Source of the DNA: Lautropia sp.
GTDB lineage: Bacteria; Pseudomonadota; Gammaproteobacteria; Burkholderiales; Burkholderiaceae_E
Assembly: GCA_013813615.1 (NCBI GenBank)
Contig: JACCRJ010000208.1
Span: 1-8,771 of the forward strand
Reading direction: 5' to 3'
Length of the DNA: 8,771 nt
The stretch's first letter is position 1, and every line of letters begins with the position of its first letter. Below are positions 1 through 6,882 of this stretch, in pieces. The notes beneath the pieces are model-generated. The model had not been told where the DNA came from, made no database searches, and saw only the letters and a program-made list of their open reading frames with translations. The position numbers and the translations under genes were made by a program.

Positions 1-29
1 GTCGGCCCGCCGGAAAATCCGTGCTGCGG

Positions 30-45
30 CGAGAACTAGTTCTCG
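30..45. promoter_or_regulatory. Perfect 16-bp palindrome, possible operator
   Basis: The bases CGAGAACTAGTTCTCG equal their own reverse complement, with a core of GAAC-TA-GTTC. The palindrome ends 50 nt before the hydrolase start codon, a usual place for a dimeric repressor or activator site. There is no T-tract after it and no loop, so it does not look like an intrinsic terminator. Which regulator would bind is unknown, and no regulator gene is in the window. Confidence 0.4.
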
Positions 46-95
46 GTAAGGGTGTCAGCAATGGCAGATGATGGAAGCTCACAGGAGACCCGTCC

Positions 96-950
96 ATGCC
101 GCATCGTCTTCCCCTCGTCTTTGTCCATGGCAACGGGATACCTCGCCCCGTTTACCAGAAGATGCTGATCGGCCTGTCGCATCGGTTCATTGCGACCGGG
201 GTCGACCGGCTCGGACACGACCCGCAATACCCGGTGACGGAAGCGTGGCCGCGGCTGCTGGACCAGCTGCGCAACCATATTTCGGCGGTCGGGGAGCCGG
301 TGACGCTGCTTGGGCACGGCAGCGGAGGCTGGCTGAGCCTGCTGGCCGCCTACCGGGTTCCGGAGCTCGTCAGCACAGTCATCCTGCTGGACGCGCCGCT
401 GCCGACGGTCGCCCAGGCCCGGTTGCTCAACCTGCTGAAGCACCTCGGCGTAGGCGACATGCCCGGCCGCCTGTTCAGCGCCGGCCCTGATATCGAGGCG
501 CTCGACCCGGAGTGCCAGTCGCTTTACCGCCGCTTCGGCTGCCGGCCGTCGGACGCCTTGGACGGCAGCGCCAGCGTCGCCGAGCCGAGGCGCTTCGATG
601 CGGCGGTGAGCCGGCGCATCCACCAGACCTATCCGCTGGGACTGGCGGCGCTGGTAGCCAGGGGCGCGCCGGTGGACGGCAGCGGGCGCGTCGTCTCCTG
701 CGGCATGCTGGTCGGAGAGCGGTCCCGCGCGGCGCGGGTCTGCGGGCTGGCGGCAAGCCGCAGCCTGACGGGCAAGAACCTGGTCCGGATCGAGGGTTCG
801 CACCTGTTTCCACTGGAGCGACCGCTGGTGACCGCCAAGGAGATCGTCCGCCTGCACGACCGGATGGTCGGCCTCGATGCGGTCTACGGCAATGCCACGG
901 CGCGACACGCCGCCCCGGCGCAATCGAAGGCGATGCAGGCTTTCGGCTGA
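96..950 (+). CDS. Alpha/beta hydrolase with altered nucleophile elbow
   Basis: This is a 284-residue single-domain alpha/beta hydrolase with no signal peptide or membrane segment. Visible fold marks are the oxyanion-loop motif HGNG (residues 11-14), GHDPQYPVT (40-48), the nucleophile elbow region VTLLGHGSGGW (69-79), the strand VILLDAP (95-101) and the late histidine in GSHLFP (H236). In the usual elbow GHSxGG the third residue is the catalytic serine; here it is Gly75 and a serine follows at 76. The enzyme may therefore be inactive, or may use a displaced serine. The start is supported by AGGAG at 83-87, eight bases before the ATG. A gap of 78 nt separates it from the P450 gene. The substrate cannot be told from sequence. 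The family call is firm; activity is doubtful. Confidence 0.85.
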   Translation: MPHRLPLVFVHGNGIPRPVYQKMLIGLSHRFIATGVDRLGHDPQYPVTEAWPRLLDQLRNHISAVGEPVTLLGHGSGGWLSLLAAYRVPELVSTVILLDAPLPTVAQARLLNLLKHLGVGDMPGRLFSAGPDIEALDPECQSLYRRFGCRPSDALDGSASVAEPRRFDAAVSRRIHQTYPLGLAALVARGAPVDGSGRVVSCGMLVGERSRAARVCGLAASRSLTGKNLVRIEGSHLFPLERPLVTAKEIVRLHDRMVGLDAVYGNATARHAAPAQSKAMQAFG

Positions 951-993
951 TGCTTCCGGCTTGACACCCCGGAGGGGGGCGCGACGGCTGGGT

Positions 994-999
994 TAGACT
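994..999 (+). promoter_or_regulatory. Putative -10 box TAGACT upstream of P450
   Basis: TAGACT lies 29 nt before the P450 ATG in the context GGTTAGACT, and matches the placement of TAGAAT boxes before purE and the SPFH gene. No convincing -35 hexamer sits 16-18 nt upstream. A TTGACA is present at 961-966, but the 27-nt spacing is too long for a sigma-70 promoter. Transcription from here would give a short leader without a clear Shine-Dalgarno sequence. Confidence 0.3.
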
Positions 1000-1028
1000 G
1001 ACCCTGCCAACGCCACACGCCCCCAGTC

Positions 1029-2249
1029 ATGCAAAACGGCTTCGACCTGCGCAACCCGCCGGACGACTTCTACGACGAACCGTATCCACACTATGAGCGG
1101 CTGCGGCGCGTCGAGCCGGTCAAGGTATTCGCCGACGGCAGCGTCTTCCTGACGCGCTACGACGACGTCGCGGCGATGTACCGCAACCCGGCGGCCAGTT
1201 CGGACAAGAAGCAGGAGTTTCTGCCGAAGTACGGGGAGACGCCGCTCTACGAGCATCACACCACCAGTCTGGTGTTCAACGACGCGCCCATCCATCCGCG
1301 GGTGCGCCGGCCGCTCCTGGGCGCGCTGAACCAGCGGGCGATCGCCCGGATGGAGCAGGGCGTGCAGGCGCTGGTGGATCAGCTGCTGGACGCCCTGCAG
1401 GCAAAGGCACGGGCCACGGGATCCGCCGGCGCGCTCGACTTCATCGAGGACTTTGCGGCGGCGATCCCGGTCGAGGTCATCGGCAACCTGCTGGCGATCC
1501 CGCATGAAGAGCGGCGGCCGTTGCGCGGCTGGTCGCTGGCGATCCTCGCGGCGCTCGAGCCGCTGCCGACGCCGTCCATGCACGAGGCGGGCAACCGCGC
1601 GGTGGTCGAGTTCATCGACTACCTGCGCAGGCTCGTAGCCGCCCGACGCGCCGCGCCGCTGGACCCCGAAGAGGATGTCCTGACGCGGCTGTTGCAGCCC
1701 GCGGCCGACGGCGACGAGTTGACGGAGCGCCAGCTGCTGCACAACTGCATCTTCCTGCTCAACGCCGGGCACGAGACCACCACCAACCTGATCGGCAACG
1801 GGGTGCACGCCTTGCTGACCAACCGCGAGCAGCTGCAGCGCCTGGTGCACGCGCCCGAGCTGGTCGCCCCAGCCATCGAGGAGATGCTGCGCTACCAGAG
1901 CCCCCTGCAGCTGAACAACCGGCGGCTGCGCGAGCCGTCCGAAATCGGCGGGCGGCTTTTCCCCGCAGGCACGCTGGTCACGCTCTGCGTCGGGGCGGCA
2001 AACCGGGACCCGGCGCAGTTCGATGACCCGGACCGGTTCGACATCGGCCGCCGGCCCAACCGGCATCTCGCCTTCGGCCACGGCGAGCATGCCTGTGCCG
2101 GGATGAACGTGGCGCGCCTGGAGGCGCGCATTGCGGTAAGCCGGCTGCTCGCGCGCTTTCCGGGCATCGCGCTCGCGGGCGAGCCGGTGCGGGACCGCCG
2201 CATCCGCTTTCGCGGCTTCTCCGCTTTGCCGGTTATCCTGTCGTCCTAG
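1029..2249 (+). CDS. Cytochrome P450 (soluble bacterial type)
   Basis: This 406-residue protein has the length of soluble bacterial P450 monooxygenases and no N-terminal membrane anchor. Landmarks in order are the C-helix pattern DAPIHPRVRR (85-94), the I-helix oxygen-activation motif AGHETT (246-251), the K-helix ExxR (E285-R288), the PERF-like DPDRF (333-337) and the heme-binding loop FGHGEHACAG (349-358) with Cys356 as the thiolate ligand. All key residues are present, so an active heme enzyme is expected; it would need a ferredoxin and reductase, which are not encoded here. The substrate cannot be assigned. The ATG at 1029 is not preceded by a clear ribosome-binding site, but the N-terminus (NPPDDFYDEPYPHYERLR) is a normal P450 start. 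The isomerase gene follows after 42 nt, suggesting co-transcription. Confidence 0.95.
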   Translation: MQNGFDLRNPPDDFYDEPYPHYERLRRVEPVKVFADGSVFLTRYDDVAAMYRNPAASSDKKQEFLPKYGETPLYEHHTTSLVFNDAPIHPRVRRPLLGALNQRAIARMEQGVQALVDQLLDALQAKARATGSAGALDFIEDFAAAIPVEVIGNLLAIPHEERRPLRGWSLAILAALEPLPTPSMHEAGNRAVVEFIDYLRRLVAARRAAPLDPEEDVLTRLLQPAADGDELTERQLLHNCIFLLNAGHETTTNLIGNGVHALLTNREQLQRLVHAPELVAPAIEEMLRYQSPLQLNNRRLREPSEIGGRLFPAGTLVTLCVGAANRDPAQFDDPDRFDIGRRPNRHLAFGHGEHACAGMNVARLEARIAVSRLLARFPGIALAGEPVRDRRIRFRGFSALPVILSS

Positions 2250-2250
2250 C

Positions 2251-2279
2251 GGCCTGAACCTGACTGCCAACGGCAGGCC
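2251..2279 (+). other. Short leader with two mutually exclusive stems
   Basis: In the gap before the isomerase gene, GGCCTG (2251-2256) can pair with CAGGCC (2274-2279). Alternatively CTGCC (2264-2268) can pair with GGCAG (2272-2276). The two stems share bases and cannot form together. Both end before the GGAG ribosome-binding site at 2283-2286. There is no T-run, so it is not a classical terminator. It may be chance in GC-rich DNA. Confidence 0.2.
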
Positions 2280-2291
2280 CACGGAGAGATC

Positions 2292-3101
2292 ATGCCCCGC
2301 TTTGCCGCAAACCTCTCGATGCTGTATCCCGAGCTCGAGTTCCTCCAGCGTTTTGCCGCAGCTGCCAGGGATGGCTTCGAGGCCGTCGAGTTCCTCTTCC
2401 CCTACGACCATCCGGCGGCGACGCTGCGCCAGTGCCTGGACGACACCGGGCTGCGGCAGGTGCTCTTCAATACCGTCCCCGGCGACTTCACCGCCGGCGA
2501 CCGCGGCCTCGCCTGCCTGCCCGGCCGGCAGGCGGAGTTCCTGGACGGGGTCGACCGCGCGATCGAATACGCAATCGTCCTCGGCTGCCCTCGCCTGCAT
2601 GCAATGGCCGGGCTGATGCCGGCGGATGCGAAGCAGAACGTGCTGCGGGCGACCTACCTGTCGAACCTGTCGGAGGCTGCGGCCCGCTGCAGGCGCGCCG
2701 GGCTGGACCTGCTGATCGAGCCGATCAACACCCGTGACATCCCCGGCTACTTCCTGAACCGGCAGGCGGATGCGCACCAGGTGGTTGCGCAGGTCGGGGC
2801 GGACAACCTGAAAGTGCAGATGGACCTGTACCACTGCCAGATCGTCGAAGGCGATCTGGCGATGCGCATCCGCAAGCACCTGTCCGGCGTCGGCCATGTC
2901 CAGATCGCCGGCGTCCCGGAGCGGCACGAGCCGGACGTCGGCGAAATCAATTATCCGTACCTGTTCACGCTGCTGGACGAACTGCACTATGACGGCTGGA
3001 TCGGCTGCGAGTACCGGCCCCGCGGCGGCAGCACCCCTGGCGCGACGTCCGCCGGCCTGAAATGGCTGCGGCCCTGGCTCGGTCGGGGCGGGTCTGCGTA
3101 G
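2292..3101 (+). CDS. hyi: Hydroxypyruvate isomerase family TIM-barrel protein
   Basis: This 269-residue protein matches the Hyi/OtnI family of the xylose isomerase-like TIM barrel over its whole length. Family enzymes interconvert hydroxypyruvate and tartronate semialdehyde, or isomerise 2-oxotetronates. Recognisable segments are [12 protein letters not shown] (3-14), [10 protein letters not shown] (32-41), GLACLPGR (72-79), LIEPIN (141-146), QMDLYH (176-181), HVQIAG (202-207), [11 protein letters not shown] (211-221) and GCEYRP (238-243). Glu143, Asp178, Gln204 and Glu240 sit where the family binds its metal, with Glu143 and Glu240 acting in catalysis. GGAG at 2283-2286, five bases before the ATG, fixes the start. 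No glyoxylate carboligase or tartronate semialdehyde reductase gene is nearby, so the physiological substrate is uncertain. It lies between a P450 gene and purC, nine bases before the latter. Confidence 0.9.
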   Translation: MPRFAANLSMLYPELEFLQRFAAAARDGFEAVEFLFPYDHPAATLRQCLDDTGLRQVLFNTVPGDFTAGDRGLACLPGRQAEFLDGVDRAIEYAIVLGCPRLHAMAGLMPADAKQNVLRATYLSNLSEAAARCRRAGLDLLIEPINTRDIPGYFLNRQADAHQVVAQVGADNLKVQMDLYHCQIVEGDLAMRIRKHLSGVGHVQIAGVPERHEPDVGEINYPYLFTLLDELHYDGWIGCEYRPRGGSTPGATSAGLKWLRPWLGRGGSA

Positions 3102-3110
3102 GCAAGGCGG

Positions 3111-4055
3111 ATGGCAGCCCTTCATCAGGCGACGCTGAAGTCCTTGCCGCTGCTCGGCAGCGGCAAGGTACGCGACAACTATGCGGTGGGCGATGATCGC
3201 CTGCTGATGGTGACGAGCGACCGGCTCTCGGCCTTCGACGTGGTGATGGCCGAACCCATTCACGACAAGGGCAGGGTGCTCAACACGCTGGCGCTGTTCT
3301 GGTTCGACCGTCTTGCGGACATCGTACCCAACCATCTCACCGGGATTGCGCCGGAGTCCGTGGTGGCCGCCAACGAGGTCGGACAGGTCCGCGGCCGCGC
3401 GATGGTCGTGCGCCGCCTGCAGCCGGTCCTGGTGGAGGCGGTGGTTCGGGGCTATCTGGCTGGATCCGGCTTCAAGGACTACCAGGCGCGGGGCAGTGTC
3501 TGCGGGGTTGGCCTGCCGTCCGGCCTTCAGCAGGCGCAGAAGCTGCCGGAGCCCATCTTCACGCCGGCCGCCAAGGCGGCGATGGGCGGGCACGACGAGA
3601 ACATCAGCTACGAGCAGATGTGTGCCATTACCGGCGCGCAGCTTGCCGGCCGTATCCGCGAGCTCAGCCTCGCGCTCTACCGCCGCGCCAGCGACTACGC
3701 TGCCACCCGTGGCATCCTCATTGCCGACACGAAGTTCGAGTTCGGGCTGGACGAGCAGGGCACGCTCTACCTGATGGACGAGGTGCTCACCCCCGACTCC
3801 TCACGCTTCTGGCCGGCCCAGGCGTACCGGACCGGCATCTCGCCGCCCAGCTACGACAAGCAGTTCGTGAGGGACTACCTGGAGACGGTGAAGGGCGGAC
3901 AAACGCGCGCCGCCCCCGCCCCTGCCGCCAGCAGTCGTATCGGCCACGGCCGCGAGATACCGGGAGGCACTGAAGGTACTCACCGGCGCCGGCCTGCCGG
4001 ACTGAGCGCCCGGTTAGAATCCCGGCACCCCAGGCCGATCCCGCAACCGCCATGA
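3111..4055 (+). CDS. purC: SAICAR synthase, 3' end apparently frameshifted
   Basis: PurC joins aspartate to CAIR using ATP, giving SAICAR in purine synthesis. Conserved segments are [13 protein letters not shown] (16-28), DRLSAFD (37-43), [12 protein letters not shown] (110-121), PIFTPAAKA (145-153), GHDENIS (157-163), ADTKFEFG (205-212), [13 protein letters not shown] (223-235) and [14 protein letters not shown] (247-260). The start matches the family N-terminus ([16 protein letters not shown]). After about residue 260 the open frame loses all similarity and runs to 4055. In the +1 frame the expected tail appears ([15 protein letters not shown], then [13 protein letters not shown]) and stops at 4003-4005. 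Removing one G from the GGG at 3893-3895 restores a 297-residue protein of normal family length. The native end is therefore probably 4005. A sequencing error, or a genuine mutation that leaves the catalytic core, both fit. Confidence 0.93.
   Translation: MAALHQATLKSLPLLGSGKVRDNYAVGDDRLLMVTSDRLSAFDVVMAEPIHDKGRVLNTLALFWFDRLADIVPNHLTGIAPESVVAANEVGQVRGRAMVVRRLQPVLVEAVVRGYLAGSGFKDYQARGSVCGVGLPSGLQQAQKLPEPIFTPAAKAAMGGHDENISYEQMCAITGAQLAGRIRELSLALYRRASDYAATRGILIADTKFEFGLDEQGTLYLMDEVLTPDSSRFWPAQAYRTGISPPSYDKQFVRDYLETVKGGQTRAAPAPAASSRIGHGREIPGGTEGTHRRRPAGLSARLESRHPRPIPQPP
3888..4005 (+). other. purC: purC 3' tail in +1 frame (frameshift region)
   Basis: Read with one base fewer around 3891-3895, this stretch encodes [20 protein letters not shown] followed by [17 protein letters not shown] and a TGA at 4003-4005. 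This aligns without gaps to the C-terminus I recall for related PurC proteins (ETLDWGKTAPGPxLPxxVI, then KYxEALxxLTG). The frame that stays open past it, to 4055, gives arginine- and proline-rich sequence unlike the family. The slip is adjacent to a GGG run. Confidence 0.85.
4015..4020 (+). promoter_or_regulatory. Putative -10 box TAGAAT upstream of purE
   Basis: TAGAAT occurs 31 nt before the purE ATG, in the 46-nt gap that opens once purC is taken to stop at 4005. The context GGTTAGAATCCCGG resembles the box before the SPFH gene (GACTAGAATCGCCG). No good -35 hexamer is visible. If used, it would allow purE-purK-sua5 to be expressed separately from purC. Confidence 0.35.
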
Positions 4056-4594
4056 CCGAACCCCCCCTGCTCACGCCGGTGAGCGACGACACCAGGCCGG
4101 CGAGCGACCCTCGTCCCGTGGTCGGCGTGGTGATGGGCAGCAAGAGTGACTGGGAAGTCATGCAGCATGCGGTGTCGCTGCTCAAGAAGTTCGACATCCC
4201 GCTGGAAGCCCGGGTGGTTTCGGCGCATCGGATGCCGGACGAGATGTTCCGCTACGCCGAAGAGGCAAGGCCGCGCGGCCTGCGGGCCATCATCGCCGGC
4301 GCCGGCGGCGCCGCCCACCTGCCAGGCATGCTGGCCGCGAAGACCATCGTGCCGGTGCTGGGCGTGCCGGTGCCGAGCCGCCATCTCAACGGGCAGGATT
4401 CGCTGCTCTCCATCGTGCAGATGCCGCGCGGCATCCCGGTGGCCACCTTTGCGATCGGCGCGGCCGGCGCGGTCAATGCAGCCCTGTTCGTCGTTGCCTT
4501 GCTCGCCGCGCACGATCCGATCCTTGCGGACGCGCTCGACCAGTTCCGCGCGCTCCAGACCCAGACGGCCAGCGGCATGAAACTGCCGCTCTGA
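4052..4594 (+). CDS. purE: N5-carboxyaminoimidazole ribonucleotide mutase
   Basis: This is a 180-residue class I PurE, which moves the carboxyl group of N5-CAIR to carbon 4 to give CAIR and works with PurK. Conserved motifs are [11 protein letters not shown] (27-37), [11 protein letters not shown] (55-65) with the catalytic histidine at 59, [12 protein letters not shown] (82-93), PVLGVPV (101-107), [17 protein letters not shown] (116-132) and [10 protein letters not shown] (137-146). The core begins near residue 22, and the first 20 residues are a polar, proline-rich tail. No Shine-Dalgarno sequence is evident. An apparent four-base overlap with purC exists only in the frameshifted purC reading; after correction the gap is 46 nt. 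The purK start follows 12 nt after the stop. Confidence 0.97.
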   Translation: MTEPPLLTPVSDDTRPASDPRPVVGVVMGSKSDWEVMQHAVSLLKKFDIPLEARVVSAHRMPDEMFRYAEEARPRGLRAIIAGAGGAAHLPGMLAAKTIVPVLGVPVPSRHLNGQDSLLSIVQMPRGIPVATFAIGAAGAVNAALFVVALLAAHDPILADALDQFRALQTQTASGMKLPL

Positions 4595-4606
4595 GGTGAC
4601 GCCAAG

Positions 4607-5815
4607 GTGACGCGTCCCCTGCCGCCGGGCTCCTGGCTCGGCATGATGGGCGGCGGCCAACTCGGCCGCATGTTCTGCATGGCCGCGCACAGCCTCGGTT
4701 ACCGCGTCTGCGTCCTGGACCCGGGGGCCCACAGTCCTGCCGGCGAGGTCGCCGAGCGCCACCTGCGCGCCGATTACCTCGATGAGTCGGCGCTGACGGA
4801 GATGGCGGCGTTGTGCCGGGCGGTCAGCACCGAATTCGAGAACGTCCCGGCCGACGCGCTGGCTCGGCTGGCGCGCGACTGCCGGGTGACGCCGGGCGCG
4901 GACGCGGTACGCATCGCCCAGGATCGCATCGCCGAGAAGCGTTTCATCGAGTCCTGCGGCGTCCCGGTAGCTCCCTACCGCGCCATCCGCCGCCCGGCGG
5001 ACCTGGAGGACATCGACGCTTCGCTGCTGCCCGGCATCCTGAAGGTGGCGAGACTCGGCTACGACGGCAAGGGACAGGCGCGGGTGGCGAGCCTGCCCGA
5101 GGCGATTGCGGCGCTGCAGGCGTTTTCGCCCGCGGCCGGCAGCGGGGCCGCGAAGCCGCAAGCGGGCGGCGAGGCCGCGGCCTTCGTGTCCTGCGTCCTG
5201 GAAAAGCAGCTGGACCTGGCGATGGAGATATCGGTGATCGTCGCCCGCACGCATGACGGCCGGCGCGCCACGTTTCCGATCTCGCAGAACGTCCATCGCG
5301 ACGGCATTCTCGCGGTGTCGACGGTGCCCGCGCCGATCGACGAGGCGCTCGCTGGTGACGCGCGGGCGGCAGCATCGACGCTTGCCGAGCACCTGCAGTA
5401 CGTCGGTGTCCTGTGCGTCGAGTTCTTCGTGCTCGCCGACGGCCGTCTGCTGGTCAACGAGATGGCCCCGCGTCCCCATAATTCCGGGCATTACAGCATC
5501 GAGGCCGCCGTCACCAGCCAGTTCGAGCAGCAGGCGCGAGTGATGGCCGGGCTGCCGCTTGGCGACACGCGGCTGCTGGCGCCGGCGGTGATGCTCAACA
5601 TCCTTGGCGATGCCTGGTTCACCAGTGGCACGCGGCAGGAGCCTGACTGGGCGGCGGTGCTGGCCCATCCGGGCGCCAAGCTCCATCTCTACGGCAAGCA
5701 GGAACCACGGCCCGGCCGCAAGATGGGGCATGTGACCGTGCTGGCTGCGACGGCCGCGCAGGCGCGCGCCGAGGCGGGCGCGATTGCACCCCTGATCGCG
5801 CAGCGCCCGCAATGA
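4607..5815 (+). CDS. purK: N5-carboxyaminoimidazole ribonucleotide synthetase
   Basis: PurK is the ATP-grasp enzyme that carboxylates AIR with bicarbonate to give N5-CAIR, the substrate of PurE. The 402-residue product shows GMMGGGQLGRM (12-22), STEFENVP (74-81), LKVARLGYDGKGQ (145-157), EISVIVAR (207-214), FPISQNVHRDGI (223-234), NEMAPRPHNSGHYSIEA (284-300) and LHLYGKQEPRPGRKMGHVTVL (359-379). These cover the nucleotide-binding and C-terminal domains in order. The start is a GTG supported by GAGGTGA just upstream, and the N-terminal Rossmann motif follows at once. Residues 173-192 form an Ala/Gly-rich insertion before the strand VLEK that I do not recall in typical PurK. The stop overlaps the sua5 start as ATGA, suggesting translational coupling. 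Confidence 0.96.
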   Translation: MTRPLPPGSWLGMMGGGQLGRMFCMAAHSLGYRVCVLDPGAHSPAGEVAERHLRADYLDESALTEMAALCRAVSTEFENVPADALARLARDCRVTPGADAVRIAQDRIAEKRFIESCGVPVAPYRAIRRPADLEDIDASLLPGILKVARLGYDGKGQARVASLPEAIAALQAFSPAAGSGAAKPQAGGEAAAFVSCVLEKQLDLAMEISVIVARTHDGRRATFPISQNVHRDGILAVSTVPAPIDEALAGDARAAASTLAEHLQYVGVLCVEFFVLADGRLLVNEMAPRPHNSGHYSIEAAVTSQFEQQARVMAGLPLGDTRLLAPAVMLNILGDAWFTSGTRQEPDWAAVLAHPGAKLHLYGKQEPRPGRKMGHVTVLAATAAQARAEAGAIAPLIAQRPQ

Positions 5816-6807
5816 TCGATCAACCGGAACCGACGGGAATCGCCGGCGCGATCCTGGACGATGCGGTGGCTGCGCTGGCTGCCGGCGAGGTGGTCGGCCT
5901 GCCTACCGAGACGGTGTATGGCCTGGCAGGAGATGCCGGCAGCCGCTCAGCCGTCGAGAAGATCTACCGCATCAAGGGCCGTCCGGCCGACCATCCGCTG
6001 ATCGTGCACGTCCTCGGCGATGCGCAGGCACGGCAGTGGGGAGCGTGGAACGACGCCGCACAACGGCTGGCAGACGCATTCTGGCCGGGGCCGCTGACGA
6101 TCGTCCTGCGCCGGCTGATCGGTGCGCCGCCCTGGGCGTGCGCCGGCCAGCCGACGATTGCGCTGCGATGTCCTTCCCATCCGATCGCCCGGGCGGTACT
6201 GGCCCGGCTGTTGCCGCAGGGCATTTCCGGCGTCGCCGCCCCCTCCGCGAACCGCTTCGGGCGTGTCAGCCCTACCTGCGCGGCGCACGTTCGGGCCGAC
6301 CTGGGCAACGAAGTGACGATCGTGCTCGAAGGCGGAGACGCCGAGGTCGGCATCGAATCCACCATCGTCGACCTCTCCCGGGGCCGGCCCTACCTGCTGC
6401 GCCCCGGGCATCTCGGGGCGGATGCCCTGGCGGCGGTGCTCGGCGAACCGGTGGCCGCAGCGGACAGCGCGGCGCCGAAAGTCTCGGGAAGCCTCGCTTC
6501 GCACTATGCGCCGATGAAGCCACTTCGCCTGGTCGCGTCATCGCAGCTGGACGCGGCGCTGGCGCAGGCGCTGGCGGCTGGCCACCGGGTGGCGGTGTGC
6601 AGCGTCGTGCGCCCGCAGGGTGAAGGTCACGGCGTCGTCTGGCGGTCGCGCTCCGCGTCGGTCGACGAGGTGGAGCGCGACCTGTACCGCGCAATGCGCG
6701 AGCTCGACGCTGCGCAGGTGGACCTGATCCTGATGGAGTCGCCGCCGGGCGAGCCTGCCTGGTCGGCCGTGAACGACCGGCTGGAGCGGGCCGCCGCGCC
6801 GCGCTGA
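5812..6807 (+). CDS. sua5: L-threonylcarbamoyladenylate synthase (Sua5 type)
   Basis: This 331-residue protein makes threonylcarbamoyl-AMP from threonine, bicarbonate and ATP, the first step of t6A formation at position 37 of ANN-decoding tRNAs. The YrdC domain (about 10-205) contains GLPTETVYGLAGDA (29-42), IYRIKGRPADHPLIVH (51-66), FWPGPLTIVLRR (90-101), SANRFGRVSPT (145-155), GIESTIVDLS (180-189) and LLRPGHLG (195-202). It is followed by the linker motif SGSLASHYAPM and a C-terminal Sua5 domain (about 235-331), so it is the long Sua5 form rather than short TsaC. It starts inside the purK stop (ATGA), hence probably the last gene of the purine operon. It has no direct chemical role in purine synthesis, but the linkage is familiar in Proteobacteria. 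Confidence 0.95.
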   Translation: MIDQPEPTGIAGAILDDAVAALAAGEVVGLPTETVYGLAGDAGSRSAVEKIYRIKGRPADHPLIVHVLGDAQARQWGAWNDAAQRLADAFWPGPLTIVLRRLIGAPPWACAGQPTIALRCPSHPIARAVLARLLPQGISGVAAPSANRFGRVSPTCAAHVRADLGNEVTIVLEGGDAEVGIESTIVDLSRGRPYLLRPGHLGADALAAVLGEPVAAADSAAPKVSGSLASHYAPMKPLRLVASSQLDAALAQALAAGHRVAVCSVVRPQGEGHGVVWRSRSASVDEVERDLYRAMRELDAAQVDLILMESPPGEPAWSAVNDRLERAAAPR

Positions 6808-6845
6808 CTGGCTGCCGGCGCAGCTTCGGCCGGCCCCTCATCGAC

Positions 6846-6851
6846 TAGAAT
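6846..6851 (+). promoter_or_regulatory. Putative -10 box TAGAAT upstream of SPFH gene
   Basis: TAGAAT lies 31 nt before the ATG at 6883, the same spacing as at purE. The 75-nt gap after sua5 also holds GCCGGC repeats (6813-6818 and 6828-6833) that could form a small stem, but no T-run follows. This suggests the SPFH and zinc-ribbon genes form their own transcription unit. A -35 hexamer is not convincing. Confidence 0.4.
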
Positions 6852-6882
6852 CGCCGATCCTCGTCCGGGAACAGGAACCGCC

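Noticed and set aside
36..923. 295-codon minus-strand frame opposite the hydrolase
   Set aside because: No motif, and the plus-strand gene has a ribosome-binding site and hydrolase motifs.
961..966. TTGACA as a -35 box for the P450 gene
   Set aside because: The only -10-like hexamer downstream (994-999) is 27 nt away, too far for sigma-70 spacing, and 984-989 shows no -10.
967..977. CCCC-GGA-GGGG as a terminator after the hydrolase
   Set aside because: Four-bp stem with a three-base loop and no T-run following; insufficient for an intrinsic terminator.
993..3593. 866-codon open frame on the minus strand across the P450, isomerase and purC genes
   Set aside because: It is antisense to three clear protein families and its translation is Arg/Gln/Val-rich with no motif. 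Long antisense frames are expected when third codon positions are GC-rich.
3980..5812. 610-codon minus-strand frame across purE and purK
   Set aside because: Same antisense codon-bias effect; the plus-strand PurE and PurK are certain and no family resemblance is seen in the reverse reading.
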